From NCBI RefSeq assembly GCF_030718205.1, contig NZ_JAUZQF010000015.1:186001-250000 (forward strand): 64,000 nucleotides of DNA, in the 5' to 3' direction. Position numbers and translations under genes: made by a program. This DNA is from Nonomuraea turcica (GTDB lineage: Bacteria > Actinomycetota > Actinomycetes > Streptosporangiales > Streptosporangiaceae). How positions within the stretch are numbered: position 1 is the stretch's first letter; the number at the start of each line of letters is the position of its first letter. Under the pieces are notes generated by a model. That model was not told where the DNA came from and ran no database searches. It worked only from the letters and a program-made list of their open reading frames with translations. This document shows positions 17,901 through 26,138 of this stretch, in pieces.

Positions 17901-20262
17901 CCAGCGGGACGTTCGCGGAACCCGTGGGGGTCTCCGGTGCGACGCAGCTCAGCACCGACACCGTGGTCTCCGTGGGGCCGCAGTGGATCTGCAGCTCCAG
18001 GCCGGGACGGGCGGCCCTGACCCGCTCGGCCAGCTCCCATGAGGTCGCCTCGCCCGCGAGGATGAGCAGCTCGGCCGGCAACATGCGGGCCAGTTCGCCG
18101 TGCGCCGCCAGCAACTCCAGATGGCTGGGCACCATCTTGATCACGTCGATCGGATGGGCGGCGAGGTAGGCGGTGAAGGCGTCGGGGTCGGTGGCGGTCT
18201 CCTGGTCCACCAGGTGCACGGTGGCGCCGCTCAGGAGCGCGCCGAACAGGCAGGTCATCACCAGGTCCGAGGCCATCGTGGAGACCACGCCCCAGGAGGC
18301 GTACGGGCCGCCGGAGCTCGCGTCGAGGCGCTCGGCCACCGCACGCAGGTAGTGCAGGACGGCCCGGTGCTCCACCGCCGCACCCTTCGGCCGCCCGGTG
18401 GAGCCGGAGGTGAACAGCACGTGGGCCAGGTGGTCCGGCGCGACGGGCACGCCCGGCACGGTCTCCGGCAGGTCCTCGGCCAGCACGTCCTCCAGGACCA
18501 GCGCGCCGGGCAGCCGCCCGGCCAGCGCCCGCTCGGCCAGCACCAGGCGCGCTCCGCAGGACACCATGTACGCCAGCCGGTCGTCCGGGTAGGCCGGTTC
18601 GAGCGGCATGTACGCGGCCCCCGCCTTGAGCACGCCCAGGATCGCGGGGACCAGGGGCCCGTGCCGTTCGGCGAGGATGCCCACCACGTCGTCGGCTTCG
18701 ACACCGGCCGCCACCAGCCGGTGCGCGATCCGGTTCGCCTGCCGCTCGACCTCCGCGTACGTCATCGTGCCGTTGGGGTCGGCGACGGCGACGGACTCGG
18801 GCGTGCGGGCCGCCCAGTCCTCGAACCAGGCGTGCAGCGGCCTGGACAGGTCGAAGTCCCGGCGCGGCCCGGCGATCAGCGGGCCGGTGACCGGCTCCAA
18901 GGGCACCGCACCCACCGGGGCGTCGAGGTCGGCGAGCATGCCGTCCAGCAGCGTCACGTACCAGCCGGCCATCCGCCGCGCCGTTCCCGCGTCGAACAGG
19001 TCGGCGCGGTAGGCGAGCGAGCCCTCGTAACCGTCGCCGGCGTTGGACAGCGCCAGGTTGAGGTCGTACTTGACCCTCCGCAGCGGCGGCTCGAACACCT
19101 CCGCCTCCAGCCCCGGGAAGCGCGGCGGCTCCGGCCGGGTGTCCAGGACGTTCAGCACCGCCTGGAAGATCGGCGTGGTGGCCAGATTGCGGTCCGGGTG
19201 CAGCACCTCCACCACGCGCTCGAACTGCGTCTCCCGGTGCGCGAACGCCTCCAGCGCGAGGTCGCGGGCCCGGGCGAGCAGCTCGCGGCCGGTCGGGTCG
19301 CCCGTCCGGTCGCCCCGCATGACCAGCGTGTTGACGAAGCAGCCCAGCATCTTCTCGGTGTCGGGATGCAGGCGGCCCGCCTCCAGGACGCCCACCGGCA
19401 CGTCGTCGGCGCCCGAGACGCGGCCGAGCAGCTCCTGCCAGGCCGCCAGCAGCACCATGAACGGCGTGCCCCCGATTCCGGCGGCCGCCGCCCGCACCCG
19501 GGCCGCCAGGTCGGGACCGATGCTGACGGGCACCTCGCCTCCGGACCAGTCGGCGACGACCGGGCGCGGGCGGTCGGCCGGCAGGTCGAGCACCGGTTCG
19601 AGGCCGGCCAGCCGCTCGGTCCACCAGGTCACGTCGCCGGCCGGCTGCCCGGCGAGCCACTGCGCGTAGTCGCCGTACTGCACACGCGGCTGGGGCGGGC
19701 GCTCGCCCAGGCCGAGCCCGGCGGTGTAGAGCGCCGCCAGCTCGGCGATCGCGACCTCCCTGGACCAGGCGTCGAAGGCGATGTGGTGCACGGTCAGCAG
19801 CAGAATGTGCTCGTCATCGTCCAGCCGGTAGAGCACGGCCCTGGCCGGCGGCTCGGCGTCCAGCGCGAACGGCAGGTACGCCTCCCGTTCCAGCCGCTCC
19901 GGGTCGTCCAGGTCCGCCACGGTGATCGGCACCCGGTCGGCGCCGACCACGACGGCGCGGTCCTGGTCGACGAGCGTACGCAGCACCTCGTGCCGCTCGA
20001 CCAGCTCCCGTACGGCGGCCAGCAGCGCGGCCGTGTCCAGCGGCCCGCGCAACCGGACGGCCGTCGGCACGTTGTACGCGCCCCGGTCGCCCGGCTCGGC
20101 GAGCTGGTCCAGGAACCACAGCCGCGCCTGCGCGGCTGACGGCGGCGCAGTCATGCCCTCCGCCCTGGCAGGGATGCCGGGCACGGTACGGGCCGCGGCC
20201 CGGCGAGCGGCGGCCAGCCGCACCGCCAGCCGGTCCTGCAGGCTCTCCTGCGTCTCCGTCAT
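14938..20262 (-). CDS. NRPS C-A-T-TE fused to an MFS exporter
   Basis: The protein has 1774 residues; its ATG overlaps the upstream NRPS stop (ATGA). Order: condensation domain (about 30-450, motif HHIAFDAWS near 161); adenylation domain (about 470-950, LFTSGSTGRPKG near 620); carrier domain (LGGDSFMAV near 1005); thioesterase of the RifR/TEII shape (about 1060-1290) with nucleophile elbow YGHCVGA near 1139 and His in AGHYFLKH. A full MFS permease follows (about 1324-1740), resembling EntS/DHA3 exporters (LGGAVADRVDRRLVM). The TE nucleophile is Cys rather than Ser. By alignment to GrsA pocket positions I read D-L-T-K-I-A-H-V-S-K for the A domain, nearest to Asp codes (tentative). It should load, condense, release and export the product. 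Confidence 0.9.
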   Translation of the reverse strand: MTETQESLQDRLAVRLAAARRAAARTVPGIPARAEGMTAPPSAAQARLWFLDQLAEPGDRGAYNVPTAVRLRGPLDTAALLAAVRELVERHEVLRTLVDQDRAVVVGADRVPITVADLDDPERLEREAYLPFALDAEPPARAVLYRLDDDEHILLLTVHHIAFDAWSREVAIAELAALYTAGLGLGERPPQPRVQYGDYAQWLAGQPAGDVTWWTERLAGLEPVLDLPADRPRPVVADWSGGEVPVSIGPDLAARVRAAAAGIGGTPFMVLLAAWQELLGRVSGADDVPVGVLEAGRLHPDTEKMLGCFVNTLVMRGDRTGDPTGRELLARARDLALEAFAHRETQFERVVEVLHPDRNLATTPIFQAVLNVLDTRPEPPRFPGLEAEVFEPPLRRVKYDLNLALSNAGDGYEGSLAYRADLFDAGTARRMAGWYVTLLDGMLADLDAPVGAVPLEPVTGPLIAGPRRDFDLSRPLHAWFEDWAARTPESVAVADPNGTMTYAEVERQANRIAHRLVAAGVEADDVVGILAERHGPLVPAILGVLKAGAAYMPLEPAYPDDRLAYMVSCGARLVLAERALAGRLPGALVLEDVLAEDLPETVPGVPVAPDHLAHVLFTSGSTGRPKGAAVEHRAVLHYLRAVAERLDASSGGPYASWGVVSTMASDLVMTCLFGALLSGATVHLVDQETATDPDAFTAYLAAHPIDVIKMVPSHLELLAAHGELARMLPAELLILAGEATSWELAERVRAARPGLELQIHCGPTETTVSVLSCVAPETPTGSANVPLGRPLANVDCYVVDPAGRPLPAGVPGDLWIGGPSLARGYLGRDDLTAERFVPDPVTGTTRCYRTGDRVRLNADGMVEFLGRVDDQVKIRGFRVELGEVKSALHDQPGVLEAAVLPIGEAHNRRLAAWIAPATVDLAAVRAGLRERLPEYMVPPAIVVLDTLPLTPLGKVDRAALPMPEAAAAADRVPPSTPAEVRIAAVWASVLGTDDLGVDDDFFALGGDSFMAVRAVREIDPALRVIDLFTRPTIRELAAHLDSGNGAEPGLLHRLAGPATASRTVLCVPYGGGSAAAYGPLATELAARHPGTAVLAVELPGHDPARPDEPMLTLPELTDRVVAELSTLSTGPVALYGHCVGAAAATELALRLEESGVPVAGLFVGGSFPDAQLPGRISAWWNRRFPANRWSSDRSQRDFLRTLGALDEDTGDTTIMLRGLRHDVEEAQAWFSGELAAAGARKLAAPVLCVIGERDRSTELYQERYREWGAFAERVELATIPRAGHYFLKHQAPRLAELIDGHLADWAAGRLPEPVADVAVVGERARSDLRRFYTVAVGQTASLLGSALTSFALGVWAYQESGRVSDYALVSMLATLPSLLASPLGGAVADRVDRRLVMLACDAVSAVATAALVALLIAGRLEVWQVGAISGVLSLVTAFHRPAYLAAVAQLVPKPYLMQANAVANLGTGLGMLIAPLAGAALITMIGVHGVAAVNIATFVLGLSTLLLVRFPDRLFRRLEETFTQAMAGGWRFLIRRRPLMIMIGFFVVENYLGMLALAITVPTVLSFGDVAAVGTVTAAQGLGAVLGALVMVFWGGTERRAIGMVGFVSGFGFGILLIGLRPSVALAAFGGLLSWLFLSILNTHWLSLIQLKVGLELQGRVLATNQMLAVSMTPLAFLTAPLLSDLFGPSLEPGGALAGTVVGDFVGVGPGRGVGLLLAVTGALLVVWGALGLWYRPLRRMEDDLPDAVAGAEIADDLDSVQEEADRELAGVRT

Positions 20263-23200
20263 CGCCCGGCCTCCAGCTCCGCCACCAGCAGCTCCTCCAC
20301 CGCCGAGGCGAACGCCGCCAGCAGCGGCCGCTCGAACAACAACCGCACCGGCACCTCCATGGCCAGCGCTTCCTTGAGGCGGCCGGCGACCAGCATGGCC
20401 GCCAGCGAATGGCCGCCCAGCGCGAAGAAGTCGTCGTCCACGCCGACCGCGTCCAGGGCGAGCACCGCCTGCCAGACCTCGGCGACGAGCAGCTCGGCGT
20501 CGCTGCCCGGCGGGACCAGGGTGCGGGTGGCGGCCCGGTCCGGTTTGGGCAGCGCACCCCTGTCGACCTTGCCCGAGGAGGTGGTGGGCAGCGTGTCGAG
20601 CGTCATCCACTGGCGCGGAATCATGTAGTCGGGCAACCGCTCCCGCAGCGCGGCCTCCACCCCGCCGACGTCGGTCGTACCGCCGATCAGGTAGCCGACG
20701 AGGTGCTCGTCATGTACGGCGACCACCGCATCCGGCACACTTTCCCGCAGCGCCGCCTCGATCTCGCCCAGCTCGATCCGGTGACCGCGAATCTTCACCT
20801 GCTGGTCGCGGCGGCCGAGGAAGTCGAGCGTGCCGTCCGAGCGCCAGCGAGCCAGGTCACCGGTGCGGTAGCGGCGCTCACCCGGAGCCAGCGGATCATC
20901 GGCGAACGCGGCCGAGGGGAGACCACGGTAGCCCCGGGCCACGCCCACGCCGCCGATCCACAGCTCGCCCGGGACACCCGGCGGGACGAGGCGGCCCGTC
21001 TGGTCCAGCACGTAAGCCCGCTCACCGGGCAGCGGCCCGCCGATGGACACGCTGTCACCGACGGGGGCGCCGATCCTCGTCATGGTGGAGTAGATGGTCG
21101 TCTCTGTCGGCCCGTAAGAGTTCCACAGTTCACCGACCCTGAGCAGGATCTCGCCGGCCAGGGCCGGATCGAGGACCTCGCCGATGCTGACCACGCGTAC
21201 CCGGTCGCCGCCCGCCCAGCCGGCCGCGACCAGCATGCGCAGCGTGGTCGGGGTGGCGGTGAGCAGCGTGACGCCGGAGTCGTCGATGCGCCGTGCCACC
21301 GCGTGGCCGTCGACGGCCGAGGCACGGTCGAGCAGTTCGAGCCGGAGCCCGTTGCACAGGCTGACCCACAGGTCGAAGCCGAAGACGTCGAAGGAGAACG
21401 GGGTGAGGCCGAGCATCACGTCGTCGTCGCGGACGCCGGGCATGACCCGCATCGCCGCCACGAACGCGGTCAGGTTGGCGTGGGTGACCTCGACGCCCTT
21501 GGGGCGGCCTGTCGAGCCGGAGGTGTAGAGCACGTAGGCCAGACCGTCCGGTGTGGTGGCGGGCGGCGCGTCCCCCATGGGCAGGCCGGCGAGGTCGGTG
21601 AGGTCCAGTACCGTCGCGCCGGTGGATGCGGCCAGCTCGCGCGCCACCTGGACGGTGTCGTCCGCGGCGAGCACGACCGTGGCGCCGGAGTCGGCGAGCT
21701 GGTGCCGCAGCCGCTCGGCCGGGTGGTCCGGTTCGAGTGGCACGTAGGCCGCACCGGCCCTGGCCACGCCGACGAGCGCGGCGGGCAGCCGCCTGTCACG
21801 CGGCAGGCACACGGCCACGACCAGGTTTCCCTCGGATGCGGCCTGGTCTGTCCCGGCGGCGGCCTGGTCCGCCCCGGGGACGGCCGGGCCGGTTCGGAGT
21901 GCGGCGGCGATGCGGGCCGAGGCCGACGCCAGCTCGGCGTAGGTCAGCTCCCCTGTCCCGTCCGCCACGGCCACCCGCTCCGGGTGCCGTTCCGCCTGCT
22001 CCAGCACCTCATGGACGACGGTCGCCGAGCCTGGCTCGGGGAGCGGCGCCCCGCCGCCCCAGGCCAGCAGCGTGGCCCGCTCCTCGGCGGTGACCAGCTC
22101 GAACGCCGACAGAGGCAGGTCAGGACCGGTCACGGCGGCTTCGAGCAGCCGCATCAGCCGATCGGCGAAGCCCGCGGCCTCCTCCCGGGTGAAGAGGTCG
22201 ACGTCGTACTCGACCTGGATCTCGACACCCTCCACCGTCGTGTTCACGAACACCGTGTACGGCGACTGCGCCCCGCCGCCGCTCAGCTCGCCGAGCAGCT
22301 CCACGGTGAGCCCGTCGCGCTCCAGCCGCACCGGCACGGCAGGCGGCTGGTACGACAGCACGACAGGGGTGAGCATCGTGCCCCGTGGACGCTCGATCCC
22401 GGAGACGGCCAGCCGCTCCCCGGGCGCGAGGCCGATGTGATCGAGCGACCGGGTCGTGGCGGCCGCCGACTGGACGATGGCTCGTCGTACGGACAGGTCG
22501 CCGTCGAGGCGGAGCCGTACCGGAAGCACGTCGACGAGCGGGCCGACGAGACCCTCCAGCTCGGGGTGGGCACGGTCGGCGACGGCCGCGCCGAGCAGCA
22601 CGTCGGGCCGGTCGGTCTGGGCCGCCACCAGCAGCCCGAGCACGGTGAAGTAGACCGCGAACGGGGTCGTGCCCGTCGCCGCGGCCAGCTCGGCAGCCCT
22701 GGCCGCCGTCCCCGCCGGCACCTTGTGCACCAGCCGGGTGCCGCGGAAGCGACTGGGCCCGCTCGGCGTGCGCGTCGACAGATCGTACGGCGGCGCGGCC
22801 CCGGCCAGTTCCTCGGCCCAGAACGCCCGCAGTCGTTCCATCCTGTCCGGATCGCCCGCGAGCTCCTGCTCCAGCAGGGCCACGTCGCCGACCTGGACGG
22901 GCTGCTCGGCGACGGTTCCGGTGAGCGCCGCCATGAGCGTGGCGTTGGACCAGCCGTCGTAGGCGGTGTGGTCGGTGACGACGATCAGCTCGGCCGTCCG
23001 CTCGTCGTGCCAGAGCAGGGCGGCGCGCAGCAGCGGGACGTCGGCGGACAGGTCGAAGCCGTGGACCGCGAGCCGCTCGGCCAGGCTGGCGGGCTCCGGC
23101 GCGTACGCGTGCTCCTCCAGCGGGACCGGCGCCGGCGGCCGCAGCTCGGCGACCGGTTCGCCGTCCCCGCCGATCACGGTGACGGTGCGCAGCACCTCGT

Positions 23201-25139
23201 GTTCGCGAACGAGCGCATCCAGGGCGGCCTGGACGGGTTCGGCCGAGTCGAGGCCGGTGAGGCGCAGGCGGAAGGCGAGGGTGGTGGCATTGCGCGTGTG
23301 GCTGACCTCGCGTAACAGCCACATGCCGTACTGGGCTGAGGTGAGCGGATACCGGTCCCTGCCGGGGTGACGGGTCAGCCGGGGAGCGGGGGACCCCGGG
23401 GCCTCCGCCTTGGCGGCCTCCACGAGCGGGGCCAGCTCGGCGATCGTCGGCCGGCCGAGGAACGTGGTGAGCGCCATCCGCGCGCTCAGCTCCCGTTCGA
23501 TGACCGCGCAGATCCGGGCGGCGGCCAGCGACTCGCCGCCGAGGTCGATGAAATGGTGGTGGACGCCGACCTGCTCGACGCCGAGCACCGCGCCGACGAT
23601 CTCGGCGAGCCGCCGCTCGGTGTCGTTGCGCGGCGCGACGTAGGCGCCCAGCTCGGGGGCGAATTCCAGCGCCGGCAGCGCGGCCCGGTCGATCTTCCCC
23701 GTGGGGCCGAGCGGGATGCGCTCCATGAGGGCGATGCGGGACGGCACCATGTAGTCGGGCAGCCGCTCGCGCATCCACTGCCGCAGCTCCGCCTCGCCGA
23801 CCCCCGCCTCGGCCGGTTCCACGTAGGCGACCAGGCGGCGTACTTCCCGGGCATCGTTCTGGGTCAGCACGACCGCGTGGTTCACGCCGGGATGCCGGGT
23901 CAGCGTGCCCTGCACCTCCCCCAGCTCGACCCGGAACCCGGCCACCTTGACCTGGTCGTCGTTACGGCCCGCGTAGGAGCAGATCCCGTTCTCGCGGCGG
24001 ACGAGGTCGCCGGTGCGGTAGTGGCGCACGCCCTCGTCGTCGGTCACGAACCGTTCCGCCGTCAGCGCCGGCTGGTTCAGATACCCGCGGCCGACCAGCG
24101 GCCCCGCCACCCACAGCTCGCCGATCTCACCGTCGGCCAGCGGCCGCCCGCCGGCGTCGCGCACGCTGAGCGCGGAACCGGCGTAGGCCGAGCCGATCGG
24201 CGGTTCGCCCTCCTCATCGCGGAGCACCTCGTGGGAGGTGCAGGTGACCGTGCATTCCGTCGGTCCGTATACGTTTACAACGCGGCGTACGCCGGGGTTT
24301 GCGTAGATGCGATCCACCAGCGCCCGGGTGAGCGGCTCGCCGCCGGCGATCACCGTACGGACACCGGCCGGGAGCGGCTCGCCGAGCAGCGCCACCAGCG
24401 CGGAGGGCGCGCCGTACACGGTGGTCACCTCATCGCGGGCCGGCAGCGCGGACAGGGCCAGCAGGTTGTCGGCGACGATCACGGTCCCGCCGCAGAGCAG
24501 CGGCAGGAACATCTGTGTCACCGAGGGATCGAAGCACACCGACGTGGCGAAGAGCATGCCGGCCAGTTCGTCCGGGTACCGTGTGGCCTCGTAGCGCAGC
24601 AGCGCCATGGCGTTGCGGTGCTCGACCACCACGCCCTTGGGACGGCCGGTCGACCCGGACGTGTAGATCACGTACGCGGCATCCGCCGGGCCGCCGTCCA
24701 CCTGCTCGATGGACTCGGCACCGTCGCGGGCCACGGACTCGACGAACAGGGCTTCGGCGCCCGACGCTCGCAGCACCGCCTCCTGCCTCCTGGCCACGAC
24801 CTCAGAGGTGATCAGCTGGGCCATGCCCGCGTCCTCGGCGATGAACTCCAGCCGATCGGCCGGATAGGCCGGATCGAGCGGCACATAGGCGGCCCCCGCC
24901 CGCCACACCCCCAGCAGCGCCGCGATCAGCGAGTCGTCCCTGTCCAGGCACACGCCCACCGAGTCGCCGGGTCCCGTGCCACGACGACGTAACTCGCCGG
25001 CGATCCGCCCGGCGCGGGCGTAGAGCTCCCCGTAGGTGACGCGGGTCCGGCCTGCCACCACGGCGATGCGATCAGGGGTACGTCGCACCTGCTCCGCTAT
25101 GGCTTCGTGAACGCGATCGGTTTCCAGGATGCCAGCCAC
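20259..25139 (-). CDS. Non-ribosomal peptide synthetase, A-T-C-A-T
   Basis: The protein has 1626 residues. It starts with an adenylation domain (about 10-500, YTSGSTGRPKG, NVYGPTECT), a carrier domain (DLGGESLAA near 533), a condensation domain (about 596-1020; HHxxxDG reads DHTAYDG, keeping the second, catalytic His), a second adenylation domain (about 1070-1490, YTSGSTGRPKG near 1210) and a carrier domain (LGGHSLAAM near 1573). Lacking a leading C domain, it is the initiating enzyme. With the next gene three residues would be joined. Pocket residues read by eye are D-P-T-Y-I-G-V-V-T-K for A1 and D-V-F-T-V-I-S-I-Y-K for A2; I know no match. No MbtH gene is nearby. Confidence 0.93.
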   Translation of the reverse strand: MAGILETDRVHEAIAEQVRRTPDRIAVVAGRTRVTYGELYARAGRIAGELRRRGTGPGDSVGVCLDRDDSLIAALLGVWRAGAAYVPLDPAYPADRLEFIAEDAGMAQLITSEVVARRQEAVLRASGAEALFVESVARDGAESIEQVDGGPADAAYVIYTSGSTGRPKGVVVEHRNAMALLRYEATRYPDELAGMLFATSVCFDPSVTQMFLPLLCGGTVIVADNLLALSALPARDEVTTVYGAPSALVALLGEPLPAGVRTVIAGGEPLTRALVDRIYANPGVRRVVNVYGPTECTVTCTSHEVLRDEEGEPPIGSAYAGSALSVRDAGGRPLADGEIGELWVAGPLVGRGYLNQPALTAERFVTDDEGVRHYRTGDLVRRENGICSYAGRNDDQVKVAGFRVELGEVQGTLTRHPGVNHAVVLTQNDAREVRRLVAYVEPAEAGVGEAELRQWMRERLPDYMVPSRIALMERIPLGPTGKIDRAALPALEFAPELGAYVAPRNDTERRLAEIVGAVLGVEQVGVHHHFIDLGGESLAAARICAVIERELSARMALTTFLGRPTIAELAPLVEAAKAEAPGSPAPRLTRHPGRDRYPLTSAQYGMWLLREVSHTRNATTLAFRLRLTGLDSAEPVQAALDALVREHEVLRTVTVIGGDGEPVAELRPPAPVPLEEHAYAPEPASLAERLAVHGFDLSADVPLLRAALLWHDERTAELIVVTDHTAYDGWSNATLMAALTGTVAEQPVQVGDVALLEQELAGDPDRMERLRAFWAEELAGAAPPYDLSTRTPSGPSRFRGTRLVHKVPAGTAARAAELAAATGTTPFAVYFTVLGLLVAAQTDRPDVLLGAAVADRAHPELEGLVGPLVDVLPVRLRLDGDLSVRRAIVQSAAATTRSLDHIGLAPGERLAVSGIERPRGTMLTPVVLSYQPPAVPVRLERDGLTVELLGELSGGGAQSPYTVFVNTTVEGVEIQVEYDVDLFTREEAAGFADRLMRLLEAAVTGPDLPLSAFELVTAEERATLLAWGGGAPLPEPGSATVVHEVLEQAERHPERVAVADGTGELTYAELASASARIAAALRTGPAVPGADQAAAGTDQAASEGNLVVAVCLPRDRRLPAALVGVARAGAAYVPLEPDHPAERLRHQLADSGATVVLAADDTVQVARELAASTGATVLDLTDLAGLPMGDAPPATTPDGLAYVLYTSGSTGRPKGVEVTHANLTAFVAAMRVMPGVRDDDVMLGLTPFSFDVFGFDLWVSLCNGLRLELLDRASAVDGHAVARRIDDSGVTLLTATPTTLRMLVAAGWAGGDRVRVVSIGEVLDPALAGEILLRVGELWNSYGPTETTIYSTMTRIGAPVGDSVSIGGPLPGERAYVLDQTGRLVPPGVPGELWIGGVGVARGYRGLPSAAFADDPLAPGERRYRTGDLARWRSDGTLDFLGRRDQQVKIRGHRIELGEIEAALRESVPDAVVAVHDEHLVGYLIGGTTDVGGVEAALRERLPDYMIPRQWMTLDTLPTTSSGKVDRGALPKPDRAATRTLVPPGSDAELLVAEVWQAVLALDAVGVDDDFFALGGHSLAAMLVAGRLKEALAMEVPVRLLFERPLLAAFASAVEELLVAELEAGR

Positions 25140-25219
25140 GAAGGATCTCCCCGTTCAGCTCCGATTGATGGCGGCAAGGTTTGCATGATCGCGCGGTTCG
25201 CGGGACTTCGTCAGATACC

Positions 25220-25230
25220 GTTACCGTAAC
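25220..25230. promoter_or_regulatory. 11-base palindrome in the NRPS promoter region
   Basis: GTTAC-C-GTAAC lies 81 bases upstream of the NRPS start in a locally AT-richer stretch; ATGATCAT follows at 25232-25239. It could be an operator for the NRPS operon or for the divergent toxin-antitoxin pair. The rest of 25140-25368 has nothing else I can identify. Confidence 0.3.
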
Positions 25231-25368
25231 AATGATCATGACTTTCGGTAGGCAGTCATGTCCTGTTGGTAACGTCAGTCACCGCGGGGTTCGGAGCTTC
25301 CGCCCGGCCGGATCTCGTCGACCAATCGGCTCGGAGCCGACAGGATTATCATCGCGGTGGCCTATCCG

Positions 25369-25524
25369 ATGACAAGCCGCGTCTCCGCCTACGTCACGCA
25401 TGCTCTCATGCGGCAATTGGAACACGACCGGCTGGGCGATCTCTTGATGGAGTTGGAAGAGACGCGCGGACCCGTGACCGACGAGGAGTTGGCGGCGGCA
25501 CGTGCGGAATGGCCGCAGGCGTGA
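25369..25524 (+). CDS. Short antitoxin-like protein (RHH/CopG type), apparently internally shortened
   Basis: This 51-residue protein is too short for most gene finders. Its N terminus (MTSRVSAYVTHALMRQLE) resembles the ribbon strand of CopG-type antitoxins, and its C terminus (ETRGPVTDEELAAARAEW) matches the toxin-binding tail of actinobacterial VapB-like proteins. The helix-turn-helix middle seems shorter than usual, since relatives are about 75-85 residues. A GTG four codons earlier (25357) is an alternative start. Its stop overlaps the GTG of the PIN gene (GTGA), the normal arrangement of such pairs. Confidence 0.6.
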   Translation: MTSRVSAYVTHALMRQLEHDRLGDLLMELEETRGPVTDEELAAARAEWPQA

Positions 25525-25970
25525 GCCGTAAGCGAGTTCGATCCCGCGAGCACGGCTCGCTGGTGCTCGACAATGAAGGGCTGTCGAGGGCGGCGACGGA
25601 GAGGACGATGTACGTGCGCCTCAAGGCCGCGCATCTCGAGGGCCGACGCGTGATGACTTCTGCCGCGATCCTCGCCGAGACCCTGCGTGGTGAGGCTCGT
25701 GACGCAGGCATCCACCGTGTGCTCGGTGGAGTGGTGGTCGAGCCGGTGACACGCGAGATCGGCGAGTGTGCGGGCAAACTGATCGGTTCGGCCGGACTCG
25801 CTACCGATCAAGCGGTCGATGCGATGGTGGCCGCCACCGCCCTGGCGCAGGCTGGACCCGTTCTGATCGTCACCTCTGATGTGCCTCATCTAATCTGCGC
25901 TGGTCGCCGACCATGGGCGAGTGGCAGTGGTCCATGTGGACAAGATCGGTTGATCCAATCCCCACTCTGA
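25521..25970 (+). CDS. PIN-domain (VapC-like) toxin with a probable C-terminal frameshift
   Basis: From the GTG at 25521 the protein is 149 residues. PIN-fold acidic residues are visible in LVLDNEGL, ILAETLRG, DQAVDAMVA and VTSDVPHL, so the ribonuclease active site is intact. After VPHL the frame yields an atypical tail (GRRPWASGSGPCGQ). Shifting by one base near 25890 instead gives LVADHGRVAVVHVDKIG, the usual VapC ending, with a stop at 25951-25953. Together with the shortened antitoxin this looks like a decaying module. A sequencing error could mimic the shift. Confidence 0.65.
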   Translation: MSRKRVRSREHGSLVLDNEGLSRAATERTMYVRLKAAHLEGRRVMTSAAILAETLRGEARDAGIHRVLGGVVVEPVTREIGECAGKLIGSAGLATDQAVDAMVAATALAQAGPVLIVTSDVPHLICAGRRPWASGSGPCGQDRLIQSPL

Positions 25971-26087
25971 CCCACAGGCCGTGTGGCGAGCCACCGACGG
26001 ATCCTTAGTGTAATGATCGTCCGCCGGTTTATATCAGAACTGTCCAAGACTCCAGGCGATGATCGTCCGGCCCTACATGTCCCGGCT

Positions 26088-26126
26088 GGGGGCGCTGTCT
26101 GAGCGAACCAGTAGCGCAGCGCCCCC
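26088..26126 (-). terminator. Hairpin downstream of ppdK
   Basis: GGGGGCGCTG (26088-26097) pairs perfectly with CAGCGCCCCC (26117-26126), leaving a 19-base loop. It begins 12 bases after the ppdK stop on the minus strand. No T-run follows, as is usual for actinomycete terminators. The surrounding 25971-26138 gap also holds an 11-base direct repeat ATGATCGTCCG at 26013 and 26059. Confidence 0.6.
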
Positions 26127-26138
26127 GACGCGAAGACC

